A stretch of DNA of 64,000 nt from Williamsia muralis NBRC 105860. Its GTDB lineage: Bacteria > Actinomycetota > Actinomycetes > Mycobacteriales > Mycobacteriaceae. Shown in pieces: positions 1 to 11,703 of this stretch. Numbering within the stretch: position 1 is the first letter of the stretch; the number at the start of each line of letters is the position of its first letter. Made by a program: the position numbers and the translations under genes. The notes beneath the pieces were generated by a model. That model had not been told where the DNA came from. It saw only the letters and a program-made list of their open reading frames with translations, and made no database searches. The stretch is from assembly GCF_001598915.1 (NCBI RefSeq), contig NZ_BDAP01000001.1:744001-808000 (forward strand), written 5' to 3'.

Positions 1-1908
1 TCGACCGACCTGAGTTACGAGGATTGCATCGGCGTCACCTACGAGCAGGTCCATGCCGACCCGGAGGCAGCGCTCGGGGAGATCGTCACCCGATTCCATG
101 CGGTGGAGGAACGATGCGATTCCGTACTGGTGATCGGGTCGGATTACACCGACATCGCCAGTCCGTCCGAACTCAGCTTCAACGCCCGGATCGCCGCGAA
201 CTTGCAGACGCCGATGCTGTTGGCGCTCAAGGCGGCGGACCGCAGCGACGCCGAAGTGGTCGGTTTGGCCGAGTTGTGTCTGCACGAGCTGGAGCAGAAC
301 CACGCTCAGGCGGTCGCGCTGATCGCCAACCGCTGTGACCCGGATCGGCTGGACTCGGTGAAGGACGCGCTGCAGGAGGCCACCGGACTGCCGACGTGGA
401 CGTTGCCGGAAGACCCGGTGCTGATCGCGCCGACGGTCGGGGAACTGATGGAAGAACTCGGCGGCGAGTTGTACAGCGGCGATCCCGAGCTGCTCAGCCG
501 GGAGGCCATGCATGTGATGGTCGGCGGGATGACCATCGAGCACATCCTGGAACGACTCACCGAAGGCGTTGCCGTGATCGCGCCGGCCGACCGCTCCGAT
601 GTGCTGGTCTCGCTGGTGGCAGCAAATGCCGCGGAGGGGTTCCCCAAGCTCTCCGGCATCATCCTCAACGGTGGCATCAAACCTCACCCGAAGATCGCTG
701 CATTGATGGAGGGGTTGCAGTCGCCTCTGCCGCTCATCTGCTGTGAACAGGGTACCTACGAAACGGCAAGGGCCGCAGCCCATGCCCGCGCGAGGATGAA
801 CATCAACTCGGTCCGCAAGATCGACGTGGCTCTCAATCTGATGGAGGAGCACGTCGACTCCGTGGCGATGCTCGAGAAGCTGAAGTTGCGTATCCCCGAG
901 GTCGTGACCCCCCAGATGTTCGAGTATCAGTTGATCGAACGGGCGCGCAAAATCCGTAAGCGCATCGTGCTCCCGGAGGGCGGCGACGACCGCATCCTGC
1001 GTGCCGCCGGACGACTGCTCCGACGCCAGGTGGCCGACCTCACCATTCTCGGAGACGAACGGGCAGTGCGGGATCGGGCCGCCGAACTCGATGTCGACCT
1101 GACCGGTGTGGACGTGATCGACCCGACGTCGTCGGAACTACTCGACGAGTTCGCCGAGGTCTACACCGAGCTGCGCAAGCACAAGGGGATGGACCTGCAG
1201 CGCGCCCGCAGCACAGTGCAGGACGTCTCGTATTTCGGAACCCTGATGGTGCAACTGGGTTACGCCGACGGCATGGTGTCGGGCGCCGTGCACACCACTG
1301 CGCACACGATCCGGCCTGCGTTCGAGATCATCAAGACGTCGCCGGGTGTGTCGACGGTGTCGAGCGTGTTCTTCATGTGCCTGGCCGACCACGTTCTGGC
1401 GTACGGCGATTGCGCCATCGTCCCCGACCCCACCGCCGAGCAGCTGGCCGACATCGCCATCTCCTCCGCCGCCACATCTGCACAGTTCGGCATCGAGCCG
1501 CGGGTGGCAATGTTGTCGTACTCCACCGGCGAATCGGGCAGCGGTGCAGACGTGGACAAGGTGCGCACAGCTGCCGGGCTCGTCCGGGAACGAGCGCCGG
1601 AATTGTTGGTGGAGGGACCTATTCAGTACGACGCCGCAGTCGATCCCTCGGTGGCCAAGTCGAAGATGCCCGATTCGCCGGTCGCCGGCCAGGCGACGGT
1701 GCTGATCTTCCCTGATCTGAACACCGGCAACAACACCTATAAGGCCGTGCAGCGCAGTGCCGATGCGGTGGCCGTCGGTCCCGTGTTGCAGGGCTTGCGC
1801 AAACCGATCAACGACCTGTCGCGCGGTGCGCTGGTCTCGGACATCGTCAACACCGTGGCGATCACCGCCATCCAGGCCCAGGGCCAATCAGACGACGCGG
1901 AGCAATGA
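1..1908 (+). CDS. pta: Phosphate acetyltransferase (5'-truncated by window edge)
   Basis: Interconverts acetyl-CoA and acetyl phosphate in the cytoplasm and works with the acetate kinase directly downstream. The reading frame is open from base 1, and the residues encoded before the first internal start at 103 already look like Pta ([19 protein letters not shown]), so the true start lies upstream of the window. The visible 635 residues hold the DRTGG/AAA_26-type N-terminal region and, from about residue 310, the catalytic PTA_PTB domain with the conserved [18 protein letters not shown] stretch near the C terminus. The family is usually about 690 residues in actinobacteria, so some 50-60 residues are missing. 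The stop is one base upstream of the ackA start, which indicates one operon. Function is assigned from family resemblance with high confidence. Confidence 0.95.
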   Translation, partial: STDLSYEDCIGVTYEQVHADPEAALGEIVTRFHAVEERCDSVLVIGSDYTDIASPSELSFNARIAANLQTPMLLALKAADRSDAEVVGLAELCLHELEQNHAQAVALIANRCDPDRLDSVKDALQEATGLPTWTLPEDPVLIAPTVGELMEELGGELYSGDPELLSREAMHVMVGGMTIEHILERLTEGVAVIAPADRSDVLVSLVAANAAEGFPKLSGIILNGGIKPHPKIAALMEGLQSPLPLICCEQGTYETARAAAHARARMNINSVRKIDVALNLMEEHVDSVAMLEKLKLRIPEVVTPQMFEYQLIERARKIRKRIVLPEGGDDRILRAAGRLLRRQVADLTILGDERAVRDRAAELDVDLTGVDVIDPTSSELLDEFAEVYTELRKHKGMDLQRARSTVQDVSYFGTLMVQLGYADGMVSGAVHTTAHTIRPAFEIIKTSPGVSTVSSVFFMCLADHVLAYGDCAIVPDPTAEQLADIAISSAATSAQFGIEPRVAMLSYSTGESGSGADVDKVRTAAGLVRERAPELLVEGPIQYDAAVDPSVAKSKMPDSPVAGQATVLIFPDLNTGNNTYKAVQRSADAVAVGPVLQGLRKPINDLSRGALVSDIVNTVAITAIQAQGQSDDAEQ

Positions 1909-1909
1909 C

Positions 1910-3121
1910 ATGACATCCCAGAGCAATCCCGACAACACCGTCCTGGTACTCAACGCAGGCTCGTCGTCGCTGAAATATCAGCTGGTGCAACCCGACTCGG
2001 GTAGGGTCGTGGCTCACGGCCTGGTGGAGCGGATCGGCGAGTCGCAGGCGCGGGTCGAGCACGTGCAGGGTGACGAGAAGAACGAGTTCGTCGGTGAGAT
2101 CGCCGATCACCAGGCCGGTCTTGCGAAGGTCTTCGATCTCTTCTCCGAGGCCGGACACGATCTGGGGTCCGAAGGTATCGTCGCGGTGGGCCATCGGGTG
2201 GTCCACGGCGGACCGAAGTTCTATCGCCCCACCGTGATCGACGACGACGTGGTGGCTGCGATCAAGGATCTCGAAGACCTTGCCCCGCTGCACAACCCGG
2301 TCAACCTCGTCGGCATCGAAGCGGTACGGGAGTTGTTGCCCGACGTGCCGTCTGTGGCGGTGTTCGACACCGCGTTCTTCCACGGCTTACCCGACCATGT
2401 CGCCACGTATGCGATCGACCGCGAGTTGGCGAAGAAGCACGACATCCGGAGATATGGCTTCCACGGCACCTCGCACGAGTACGTGTCGGGCGTGACCGCC
2501 GAGTTCCTCGGTGCCGATCGCGAGAGCCTGAATCAGATTGTGCTGCACCTCGGTAACGGCGCGTCGGCGTCGGCGATCGAGGGTGGTCGCCCGGTGGAGA
2601 CGTCGATGGGCCTGACCCCCCTCGAGGGATTGGTGATGGGCACACGTAGCGGTGATGTGGACCCGGGTGTGGTGATGTACCTGCGGCGCGCGGCGGACAT
2701 GGACGTCGACCAGATCGACACCATGTTGAACCGCCAGGCCGGGCTCAAAGGTCTCAGTGGGGAGAACGACTTCCGTACGCTCACCGAGAAGGTCGAGGCA
2801 GGTGACGCCGACGCCACGCTGGCCTACAAGGTGTACGTTCACCGGCTGCGCAAGTACATCGGTGCCTACATGGTGACTCTGGGCCGTACCGACGCGATCG
2901 TCTTCACCGCCGGGGTCGGCGAGAATGCTCCGAAGTTGAGGGCCGACAGCCTCGCGGGTTTGGAGAGTTTCGGCATCCGGATCGACTCCGAGCGCAATGC
3001 AGCCAAAAGCCGTGAGGCTCGGGTCATCTCGTCGGACGATTCGGCCGTCACCGTTCTTGTGGTGCCGACCAACGAGGAACTCGCGATCGCGAGGCAGTCG
3101 GTGGCGGCGCTGGCCGGTTAG
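1910..3121 (+). CDS. ackA: Acetate kinase
   Basis: Phosphorylates acetate with ATP, or makes ATP from acetyl phosphate; it is the second step of the Pta-AckA pathway. The protein is 403 residues, normal for the family. Visible ASKHA-fold motifs in order are [12 protein letters not shown] at the N terminus, [38 protein letters not shown] and the C-terminal GVGENAP nucleotide-binding segment. The chosen ATG follows the pta stop after a single base; a longer frame opening at 1757 only adds out-of-frame pta sequence and is rejected. It is co-transcribed with pta and ends before a perfect palindrome that probably terminates transcription. Confidence 0.97.
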   Translation: MTSQSNPDNTVLVLNAGSSSLKYQLVQPDSGRVVAHGLVERIGESQARVEHVQGDEKNEFVGEIADHQAGLAKVFDLFSEAGHDLGSEGIVAVGHRVVHGGPKFYRPTVIDDDVVAAIKDLEDLAPLHNPVNLVGIEAVRELLPDVPSVAVFDTAFFHGLPDHVATYAIDRELAKKHDIRRYGFHGTSHEYVSGVTAEFLGADRESLNQIVLHLGNGASASAIEGGRPVETSMGLTPLEGLVMGTRSGDVDPGVVMYLRRAADMDVDQIDTMLNRQAGLKGLSGENDFRTLTEKVEAGDADATLAYKVYVHRLRKYIGAYMVTLGRTDAIVFTAGVGENAPKLRADSLAGLESFGIRIDSERNAAKSREARVISSDDSAVTVLVVPTNEELAIARQSVAALAG

Positions 3122-3182
3122 ACGCATCCGGTTCTGCCGGGAGCCAGCCCGGGTCTGGCCAGTCCCTCCGATTGTGTTGAGT

Positions 3183-3204
3183 TCCTCCGGTTGCAACCGG
3201 AGGA
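3183..3204. terminator. Palindrome between convergent ackA and pknG
   Basis: A perfect 22-base inverted repeat (TCCTCCGGTT GC AACCGGAGGA) lies in the 129-base gap between the convergent ackA and pknG stop codons. There is no T-run, which is common in high-GC actinobacteria. A bidirectional terminator is the simplest reading. No other feature is visible in the gap. Confidence 0.6.
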
Positions 3205-3250
3205 TGTGGCTGGAGTCGGAGGGAATGGGACCTCCGCGCCGACGTCGACC

Positions 3251-5581
<2,331 letters not shown>

Positions 5582-5587
5582 TCACCT

Positions 5588-6580
5588 CTAGTCCCGGTAC
5601 GACGGTTGTGGTGGATAGTATTTCGGCCCAAGGATCGACAGCCAGCGGTCGTAGATGTCGAACCAGGTGCCGTCTTCACGCATCTTCTGCAGCACGCCAT
5701 TGGTGAAACGGACGAGGTCTTCGTCGTTCTTGTTGAGGCCGATGCCGTAGGGCTCCTCGCCGAGGCTCTGCCCGACGACGTGTACGTACGGATCCTGCGC
5801 GGCCATGCCCGCCAGGATCGCATCGTCGGTGGAGACCGCATCAACCTGGCCCTGCTGCACCATCACCAGACAATCGGCCCAGGTGGAGACGGTGTCGACG
5901 ATGGCGTCGGGCACCCGCTGCTGGATACGTGCGATGGACGTGGTGCCGCGGGCCGCGCACACGCGTTTGCCTGCCAAGTCGGCAACACCGTTGATGTCGG
6001 AGCTGCGCATGGTCAGGATGCGTTGCGACGCTTCGTAATACACGGTGGAGAATGCGATGTCCCGCAGTCGCTGGCAGGTGATGCTCATCGTCTTGACCAC
6101 GACATCGACCGTACTGTCTTTCAGTGCGTTCATCCGGTCGTCAGAGTTGAGGATGCGGAACTCGATCCGCTCGGGGTCACCGAAGATCGCCCGGGCCAGC
6201 TCTTTGGCGACGTCGACGTCGAAGCCCTCGATGGTGCCGCTGATCGGGTCACGGAACGAGAGCAGGTTCGACCCGATGTCCAGGCCCACCTTGAGCCAGC
6301 CCCGTTTGTAGATTGTCTCCGTGGTGGTGCCCGGTGGCATCTTGCCGGGTTCGGGTAGGGGTCCAGGTGTCAGACTCGCCGTCGCATCACACGACTCGGT
6401 GGCCGGGGGAGGCTCGATCGGCACGTCGAGGCTCACCCCTGCAGGCTGTGGCCACGCGGCCGACGCCGAGGGCGGAAGACTTTCGGGCGCTTCGGCATTG
6501 ACGCAGCCGGCCACCATCGTTGTGGCGAGCGCCAGCGCGCCGGCCGCCACCAGGCCACGGACTCCTGATCGCGTGATCAT
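5588..6580 (-). CDS. glnH: Glutamine/aspartate-binding lipoprotein GlnH
   Basis: Extracytoplasmic amino-acid-binding lipoprotein (SBP_bac_3 family). In mycobacteria GlnH binds Asp/Glu/Gln and passes the signal through GlnX to PknG. The 330-residue product begins with a signal peptide ending in lipobox MVAGC (lipidated Cys about residue 21). A Pro/Ser-rich linker follows, then a periplasmic-binding-protein domain with YKRGWLKVGLDIGSNLLSF, EGFDVDVAKELARAI and SILGPKYYPPQ at the end. The ATG start overlaps the glnX stop by four bases (ATGA). A longer frame reaching 6865 is antisense-like noise inside glnX and is not used. The neighbours glnX and pknG make the sensor role very likely. Confidence 0.94.
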   Translation of the reverse strand: MITRSGVRGLVAAGALALATTMVAGCVNAEAPESLPPSASAAWPQPAGVSLDVPIEPPPATESCDATASLTPGPLPEPGKMPPGTTTETIYKRGWLKVGLDIGSNLLSFRDPISGTIEGFDVDVAKELARAIFGDPERIEFRILNSDDRMNALKDSTVDVVVKTMSITCQRLRDIAFSTVYYEASQRILTMRSSDINGVADLAGKRVCAARGTTSIARIQQRVPDAIVDTVSTWADCLVMVQQGQVDAVSTDDAILAGMAAQDPYVHVVGQSLGEEPYGIGLNKNDEDLVRFTNGVLQKMREDGTWFDIYDRWLSILGPKYYPPQPSYRD

Positions 6581-7998
6581 CGGTACTCCCGGATCCTGGG
6601 GAAGATCCCGACGAAGGCGGCGATGCCGGCCGCGATGCCCAAGAGCATGATCCCGAGTCCGGCGTACCCGATGACCACCCGTGCGGTGTTGATGTCGTCG
6701 CGGAACGTGTTGCGGGTGTCGGTGATGCCATCGACAAGGGCCGTGTCGAGGCGACTGTATGCCGCGGCCGACCCGTCGGGGTTGTCGCCCACCGCGATGG
6801 CGGTGGCGCCGTTGAAGTCGCCGGCGTTGGTGCGTTCGAGGATGGCGGCATGGGCATCGCGCCACAGGGCGAGAGCGTCGATCGCGTCGGACACCGAGTC
6901 CTCGGCGACGTCCTTGCGATCGTCCTCGCGGTAGTCGGTCAGCACGGTGTCGATCTGTGCCACCGCTGTGGCGTACCCCGACTCGAGCTCCTGCTGATCG
7001 CCTCGCCGGACGAGCGAGAGGGTTTCATCCGACCGTGCCTGCTGGGTGAGGATGCGGGCCTGGGTCAGCTCGCGGAGCGGAACTGCGCCGCGGTTCTCGG
7101 CGTTGGCGGTGGAGTTGACCGACAGCAGGCCGCCGACGAGCAACCACAGCAAGCCGATCAGGACGCACCCGATGCCCACCAGCAATCCGAGGTTGAAGCG
7201 TCGGCGACTGCGCTTGGCGACGTACAGGTGCGCGGCAATCATCGCTGCCAGCAGCAACATCAGTGCCGTGTAGACGCCCCACGGCGCGTTGGTGAAGTTG
7301 GTTCTCGAATCGCCGATGGCGTCGGCGCGCTCGGCGTACAGCCGTTCGGCTGCGGGCAGGATCATCTCCTGCATCATGTTCGATGCCTCGCCGAGATACG
7401 CCGAGCCCACCGGATTGCCGAGTCGGTTGTTGATCCGGGCCGACTCGATCAGACCGGTGTACACGGGGATCTGGGCCGAGAGGGTGGTGAGGTCCTGCCG
7501 GATCTCGGTGTTGTCCATCGCGGCCCCGCTGACCGACTGGATGAGGGCGTGCGCCGCGGTGGCGACCGCATCGTTGTAACGCTCGCGGAGTTCGGGCGGT
7601 TCGAGGCCGCCGGAGATGAACGCCGAATTGGCGGCGGCGTCCGCGATGGACAGCGAGCTGTAGAGAACCTGCGAGGCCTCGGCGAGCGGCTCGGTCTGCA
7701 CGATCATGTTCTCGAGCGTGGTGGTGCGGTCGTCCAGCGTGTCGGACGAATACCACCCGACGACCACCGACGAGATCAGCAGCACCAGCGAGATGATCAT
7801 CAGTTTGCCGGGGCTGGTCCAGGCCAGCTCGCGCATGTTGGTGAGCGGGTTCTGGGTGCGCTCGCGGGTCAGACTCAGTACTTCGCGCCGGGTCAGGGGA
7901 GCGGGCCGATCGAACAGCGGCCGTCGGAAGCGGCCGCTGTACGGCTTCTCCGCATGCATGAGCCGGGTACGCAAAGAACTTGCGTTGCCGCCGGTCAC
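6577..7998 (-). CDS. glnX: Transmembrane sensor GlnX
   Basis: Integral membrane protein that links the GlnH lipoprotein outside to PknG inside. About four hydrophobic segments are visible: LMIISLVLLISSVVVGWYSS near the N terminus, ALMLLLAAMIAAHLYVA, GIGCVLIGLLWLLVGGLLS, and VVIGYAGLGIMLLGIAAGI near the C terminus. Two roughly 150-residue helical extracytoplasmic regions lie between them, resembling four-helix sensor domains. I chose the GTG at 7998 (473 residues) because GGAGGAAGAAGGG sits just upstream; the first possible start at 8073 lacks a ribosome site. The M. tuberculosis homologue is close to 439 residues. It is the first gene of the minus-strand operon and diverges from mutT3. Confidence 0.92.
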   Translation of the reverse strand: MTGGNASSLRTRLMHAEKPYSGRFRRPLFDRPAPLTRREVLSLTRERTQNPLTNMRELAWTSPGKLMIISLVLLISSVVVGWYSSDTLDDRTTTLENMIVQTEPLAEASQVLYSSLSIADAAANSAFISGGLEPPELRERYNDAVATAAHALIQSVSGAAMDNTEIRQDLTTLSAQIPVYTGLIESARINNRLGNPVGSAYLGEASNMMQEMILPAAERLYAERADAIGDSRTNFTNAPWGVYTALMLLLAAMIAAHLYVAKRSRRRFNLGLLVGIGCVLIGLLWLLVGGLLSVNSTANAENRGAVPLRELTQARILTQQARSDETLSLVRRGDQQELESGYATAVAQIDTVLTDYREDDRKDVAEDSVSDAIDALALWRDAHAAILERTNAGDFNGATAIAVGDNPDGSAAAYSRLDTALVDGITDTRNTFRDDINTARVVIGYAGLGIMLLGIAAGIAAFVGIFPRIREYR

Positions 7999-8176
7999 GC
8001 GATCCCTTCTTCCTCCAGGCCCGCCGCGCAGGGCCAGGTCCTGATCGCAGATGAGTGGATGTGAAACCGACATTACTGCGAATTACCGAGCCCGTTGCGA
8101 CAGTGCGGCCCTGTGTCACCCCGGCGGGGCAAGTAGCGTTGCACCGAGGTAGGTCGGCTGGGCGAGGAGGTGTCGC

Positions 8177-8662
8177 GTGCGGGGCGACGGCGACGGTTGG
8201 GTTTTCGACGCGGACGGATCGCGATATTGGGGACGGCACGGTGCCGCGGGCCTGTTGCTGTACACCCCGAGCGAGACCAGTTCGGTCCTCGTTCTGCTGC
8301 AACATCGCGCTGTGTGGAGCCACCAGGGTGGCACGTGGGCACTGCCTGGTGGAGCCCGCGATTCACACGAGAGCGCGGTGGACACGGCCGTCCGTGAGGC
8401 CGATGAAGAAGCGGGAATCGCCGACGCCGAGCTCACCGTGCGTGACGAACTGGTGACGCACCGGGCGCCGAGCGGCTGGACGTACACCACGGTGATCGCC
8501 GAGGTGGCCGCCCCACTGGCCACCACGGCCAACCGCGAGTCGGTGGAGCTGCGGTGGGTCAGCGCCGATGAGGTCGGCGATCTGGCACTCCATCCCGCGT
8601 TCGCCGTGAGCTGGCCCGAGCTGCGCAGCAAGCTCAGCGCGTTCTCCCAGTCCGACACCTGA
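8177..8662 (+). CDS. mutT3: Nudix hydrolase, MutT3-like
   Basis: Predicted Nudix-box hydrolase that cleaves damaged or excess nucleotides (8-oxo-dGTP-type substrates in the MutT group). The 161-residue protein holds one full Nudix box, GGARDSHESAVDTAVREADEEAGI in two overlapping halves: GGARDSHES and AVREADEEAGI, with the metal-binding READEE glutamates present. The GTG start follows a clear GGCGAGGAGG. Position beside glnX matches mutT3 in mycobacteria. It is divergent from glnX and convergent with the WYL regulator. Exact substrate is not shown by the sequence. Confidence 0.88.
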   Translation: MRGDGDGWVFDADGSRYWGRHGAAGLLLYTPSETSSVLVLLQHRAVWSHQGGTWALPGGARDSHESAVDTAVREADEEAGIADAELTVRDELVTHRAPSGWTYTTVIAEVAAPLATTANRESVELRWVSADEVGDLALHPAFAVSWPELRSKLSAFSQSDT

Positions 8663-8672
8663 CCGCGGCGGG

Positions 8673-9674
8673 TCACTGCGCTGCGAGCGCTGCCCTTCGC
8701 GCCAAGTCGGCGAAGGCGGCGCGGAGTTCGGGCGGCCCCTCCACCTCGATGTCGACGTCGAATCTGCACAGTGCGGCCGCCAGCGCCGCCCATGACCACG
8801 ACCCCGACCGCAGTCGGCACCGCGAGGGTCCGAGTGACTCGACGACCCCATCGTGGGCGAATGGATGTACGTCCGTGGCGTCGGCATGAAGGATCACATC
8901 GCCGATGCACGGCCAGCGGTCGGTGTTGTCGGTCGAACCCTTGAACCGGCTTTCGAGGAACGTGCCCACGTCACCCCCGGGGATGTCGCGACGGACGAAC
9001 CGGGGTCCTGTCGGTGTCCTCGGAGACATCCGGTCGGCACGGAAGACTCGCCAATCATCGGCGTCGCGATCCCAGCCCACCAGGTACCACCGGCCCTGCC
9101 GTGACACGAGGTGGTGTGGCTGCACCCGGCGGGGCGGAGGGGACAGCCCGGCGTCCTCACGATCGGTGTCCGTGTCGTCGGCACGGCCGTAATCGAAACG
9201 GAGTTCTTCGCCGCGTCGGATCGCATCGCCGATGGCGAGCAGCACGTCGGTTCCGGCTGTCGGCTGGTTGTTTCCCGCGAGGGGCGTGAGTTCGACCGCG
9301 TCGACTCGTGGCCGCAGTCGGCTCGGCAGCACCTGCCTGACGGTGGTCAGTGCCCGAGCCGCAGATTCCCCGATGTCTGCGCCGGTGTTGGGTGCGGCCT
9401 GCAACGCGATCGCAATCGCGACGACCTGTTCGTCGTCGAACAGCATCGGGGGAACAATTGCGCCGGCGTCGAGCCGATAGCCGCCGTCGCGTCCCTTGGT
9501 GGCCCGGATCTCGTAGCCGAGCTCACGCAGCCGGTCCACATCGCGACGAAGGGTGCGCTCGCTGACGTCGAGGCGGTCGGCCAGGAGCCACCCCGGCCAG
9601 TCGCGTGGTGCCTGGAGCAATGACAGCAGCGACAGCAGTCGGCGCGAGGTACTCGTGGCGGGGGTCAGCGGCAT
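8673..9674 (-). CDS. WYL-domain (YafY/DeoR-like) transcriptional regulator
   Basis: DNA-binding regulator with an N-terminal HTH_11 helix-turn-helix (LADRLDVSERTLRRDVDRL, about residues 30-48) and a C-terminal WYL ligand-sensing domain (GRWYLVGWDRDADDWRVF). It is about 333 residues, normal for the family. The ATG at 9674 is preferred; an in-frame TTG at 9704 would add ten residues and cannot be excluded. It is transcribed away from the VOC-family gene at 9776, and such regulators often control the divergent neighbour. The target and ligand are not evident. Confidence 0.88.
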   Translation of the reverse strand: MPLTPATSTSRRLLSLLSLLQAPRDWPGWLLADRLDVSERTLRRDVDRLRELGYEIRATKGRDGGYRLDAGAIVPPMLFDDEQVVAIAIALQAAPNTGADIGESAARALTTVRQVLPSRLRPRVDAVELTPLAGNNQPTAGTDVLLAIGDAIRRGEELRFDYGRADDTDTDREDAGLSPPPRRVQPHHLVSRQGRWYLVGWDRDADDWRVFRADRMSPRTPTGPRFVRRDIPGGDVGTFLESRFKGSTDNTDRWPCIGDVILHADATDVHPFAHDGVVESLGPSRCRLRSGSWSWAALAAALCRFDVDIEVEGPPELRAAFADLARRAALAAQ

Positions 9675-9775
9675 GTTGTCGATTCTGCCGCGATAAGCGG
9701 ACAAATACTGACCTATGAGGTGCGCACAGTGGGCACCGGGCCGGAAAACCGGCTCCGAGCCTCAAAGGAGCAGAT

Positions 9776-10240
9776 ATGACCTACAACGCAGTCACCCACC
9801 TCAACTTCGACGGCGAAGCCCGGGCGGCCCTCGAGTTCTACCGATCGATCTTCGGCGGCGAGATGACCGTCGCGACCTACGGCGACTTCGGCATGCCGAA
9901 AGATGCCCCCGGCGCCGATCGGGTTGTGTTCGGCCAGATCGTGGGGGAGTCCGGATTCGGTGTGATGGCCTACGACGCGCCCGCACCGGCCGAGCCGTCA
10001 CGCGCGGTCGCGCCCACGCCGGTTACCAGGCGCGAGAACGGAATGACCCTCACGAACTCGCCGTTTTTCGTATCGGTGCGGGGTGAGAGCGTCGATGAGG
10101 TCCGCGCACTGTGGGACGGGCTCGCCGACGGCGCCGACATCGTCGAAGAGTTCGGCCCCGCCCCATGGGCGCCGGCGTTCGGCATGCTCACCGATCGTTT
10201 CGGTGTCACGTGGATCATCGACGTGGCCGCGCAGTACTGA
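9776..10240 (+). CDS. VOC/PhnB-like glyoxalase-fold protein
   Basis: Small 154-residue protein of the vicinal-oxygen-chelate superfamily, PhnB-like subgroup. The N-terminal half (HLNFDGEARAALEFYRSIF, GGEMT) and the C-terminal WIIDVAA end are typical of this group. The catalytic role is unknown; such proteins are annotated from resistance to dioxygenase but most PhnB-like members have no proven reaction. Translation starts at an ATG six bases after AAAGGAG. It is divergent from the WYL regulator, which may control it, and convergent with the LeuA-like gene. Confidence 0.82.
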   Translation: MTYNAVTHLNFDGEARAALEFYRSIFGGEMTVATYGDFGMPKDAPGADRVVFGQIVGESGFGVMAYDAPAPAEPSRAVAPTPVTRRENGMTLTNSPFFVSVRGESVDEVRALWDGLADGADIVEEFGPAPWAPAFGMLTDRFGVTWIIDVAAQY

Positions 10241-10279
10241 TCTGGGACGGGCCGACGCCGATCGGCCGGTGCCTGCAGC

Positions 10280-10774
10280 TCAGTAGAGCCGATTGGCCGC
10301 CGCGATCAGGGCACTCAGTGCCGACTCCTGACCGGTGCGGCCGTTCCCCATCGCCCAGGTGCGCCGGTCGTCGCGCTCGCACAGCAGGAAAGTGGCCACG
10401 CCGCCGGTGAAGTCGTACTGGTGGAGGCTGACGATCTCGACGCCGGCGCCCAAGCGGTACAGCATGTCGGTGAGCGCGCCGATCGCTCCGGTCGCGGTCG
10501 CCGAGAGCGATCGGATGACGTCGCCGGCGGCGATGGTCGCCCTACAGTGCAAGAGGTCTTGTGGGGCGGCCGACGCGGTCCAGTTGCCGAGACGAATCGG
10601 TCCGGTCGTGGGCGCGTAGGTGTCGGCGAAAGCTGTCCACGTCATACCGGCGGCCTCGGCCCGCAGCGGCGATGGCAGTGATCTGCCATAGCGGGAGGCA
10701 AAAGGATCGGGCGCGGTGGCCTGGGAATGTGGGGAGATCGGTGTATCTGGTGTGGTGAGAGTGTTCATCAACAT
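10280..10774 (-). CDS. Stand-alone 2-isopropylmalate synthase (LeuA) regulatory-domain-like protein
   Basis: The 164-residue product resembles only the C-terminal allosteric domain of LeuA, the leucine-sensing part. Supporting segments are LGAGVEIVSLHQYDFTGG, VATFLLCERDDRRTWAMGNG and the end TGQESALSALIAAANRLY, which parallels the LeuA C terminus. There is no TIM-barrel catalytic domain here or next door, so it cannot be a synthase. It may bind leucine or associate with the full LeuA encoded elsewhere; that is inference. The ATG at 10774 follows CCGGAAGACC; a second ATG is two codons in. Upstream lies a short open frame with Ile-Leu-Val-Val codons and a hairpin, which suggests branched-chain amino-acid control. 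Confidence 0.7.
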   Translation of the reverse strand: MLMNTLTTPDTPISPHSQATAPDPFASRYGRSLPSPLRAEAAGMTWTAFADTYAPTTGPIRLGNWTASAAPQDLLHCRATIAAGDVIRSLSATATGAIGALTDMLYRLGAGVEIVSLHQYDFTGGVATFLLCERDDRRTWAMGNGRTGQESALSALIAAANRLY

Positions 10775-10813
10775 GGTCTTCCGGAGAAAAGGATGACCAG
10801 CAGGTAGCGCTCA

Positions 10814-10833
10814 CGGCCCGCAACGGGGGGCCG
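10814..10833 (-). promoter_or_regulatory. Hairpin downstream of the leader peptide
   Basis: On the minus strand CGGCCC and GGGCCG flank an 8-base loop, seven bases after the leader stop codon and before the LeuA-like ribosome site. No T-run follows, so ribosome-dependent masking of translation or a pseudoknot is as likely as termination. Inference only. Confidence 0.45.
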
Positions 10834-10839
10834 GTCGGA

Positions 10840-10878
10840 TCAGACCCCGCTGCGGTGAACTACGAGAATGCGCTTCAT
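10840..10878 (-). CDS. Candidate branched-chain leader peptide MKRILVVHRSGV
   Basis: A 12-codon open frame 66 bases upstream of the LeuA-like gene encodes MKRILVVHRSGV and stops with TGA. Four successive codons are Ile, Leu, Val, Val, the hallmark of an attenuation leader for branched-chain amino acids. It is too short for normal gene calling and no strong ribosome site is visible. The role is inferred from codon content and position. Confidence 0.55.
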   Translation of the reverse strand: MKRILVVHRSGV

Positions 10879-10897
10879 GATTCGCCAACCATAGTCC

Positions 10898-11575
10898 TCA
10901 GGATTTTGTCCTTGCAACCAGTTTGTCCTTCAAACGACGGGCAGCGTTACAGGGATCGTTCGAGGCGGTGATTGCGCGCACCACGACGATGCGGTCGGCG
11001 CCGGCGTCGAGTACCTCCGCGAGTCGCTGTTCGTCGATGCCGCCGATGGCGAACCAGGCCCGCGGCGATGCCAGTTCGGCGGTGGCACGCACGAGGTCGA
11101 GACCCGGTGCGAAGCGGCCCGGTTTGGTCGGGGTGGGCCAGCAGGGGCCCGTGCAGAAGTAGTCGACCCCCGGCTGCTCGGCCGCGGACGTCGCCTGCTG
11201 GACATCGTGGGTCGAACGGCCGATCACCACGTCGTCGCCCACGATGCGGCGGGCCAGATCCACCGGCAGGTCGTCCTGCCCCAGGTGCAGTACATCGGCG
11301 CCGCTCAACGCGGCGATGTCCGCTCGATCGTTCACGGCCAGCAGCGCGCCGTGGCGTGCGGTCACCTCGGCCAGTGCGCCGAGGAGATCGAGTTCTTGCG
11401 CGGCTTCGAGGGGCCCAAAGTCGCGTTCACCGGCCGACCCCTTGTCACGCAACTGGATGACGTCCACGCCGCCGGCCAGCGCGGCGTCCGCGAACTCGAC
11501 GAGATCGCCGCGTTCACGCCGGGCGTCGGTGCAGAGGTAGAGCTGGGCGGTGGTCAGGCGATCGCGGGCATTCAC
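10898..11575 (-). CDS. thiE: Thiamine-phosphate synthase ThiE
   Basis: Joins HMP-pyrophosphate and the thiazole phosphate to give thiamine phosphate. The 225 residues form a TIM barrel with the expected motifs: [12 protein letters not shown] for pyrophosphate binding, [38 protein letters not shown] and WFAIGGIDE. It starts with GTG. It is transcribed away from thiOSG with a 230-base gap that contains three tandem repeats and the thiO riboswitch. No riboswitch is visible directly upstream of thiE itself. Assignment is firm. Confidence 0.95.
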   Translation of the reverse strand: MNARDRLTTAQLYLCTDARRERGDLVEFADAALAGGVDVIQLRDKGSAGERDFGPLEAAQELDLLGALAEVTARHGALLAVNDRADIAALSGADVLHLGQDDLPVDLARRIVGDDVVIGRSTHDVQQATSAAEQPGVDYFCTGPCWPTPTKPGRFAPGLDLVRATAELASPRAWFAIGGIDEQRLAEVLDAGADRIVVVRAITASNDPCNAARRLKDKLVARTKS

Positions 11576-11612
11576 GATCGCCGAATCTACCTTCTGCCCG
11601 AATCATGGCCCG

Positions 11613-11687
11613 GCCTCCTGGCCGAACCAGCGGGCTAGCCTCCTGGCCGAACCAACGGGCTGGCCTGCGGGCCGAACCGACGGAGTA
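11613..11687. repeat. Three tandem 25-bp repeats between thiE and thiO
   Basis: Units at 11613-11637, 11638-11662 and 11663-11687 follow GCCTCCTGGCCGAACC plus a nine-base end. Units 1 and 2 match at 23 of 25 positions; the third is more diverged (about 19 of 25). Each contains a GGCCGAACC core. They lie between the thiE start and the thiO riboswitch. The function is unknown. Confidence 0.75.
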
Positions 11688-11703
11688 GTCTGTCGGTCAG
11701 TAC

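Noticed and set aside
11613-11687. Possible CRISPR-like array between thiE and thiO
   Set aside because: The 25-base units are directly adjacent with no spacers and no cas genes are present.
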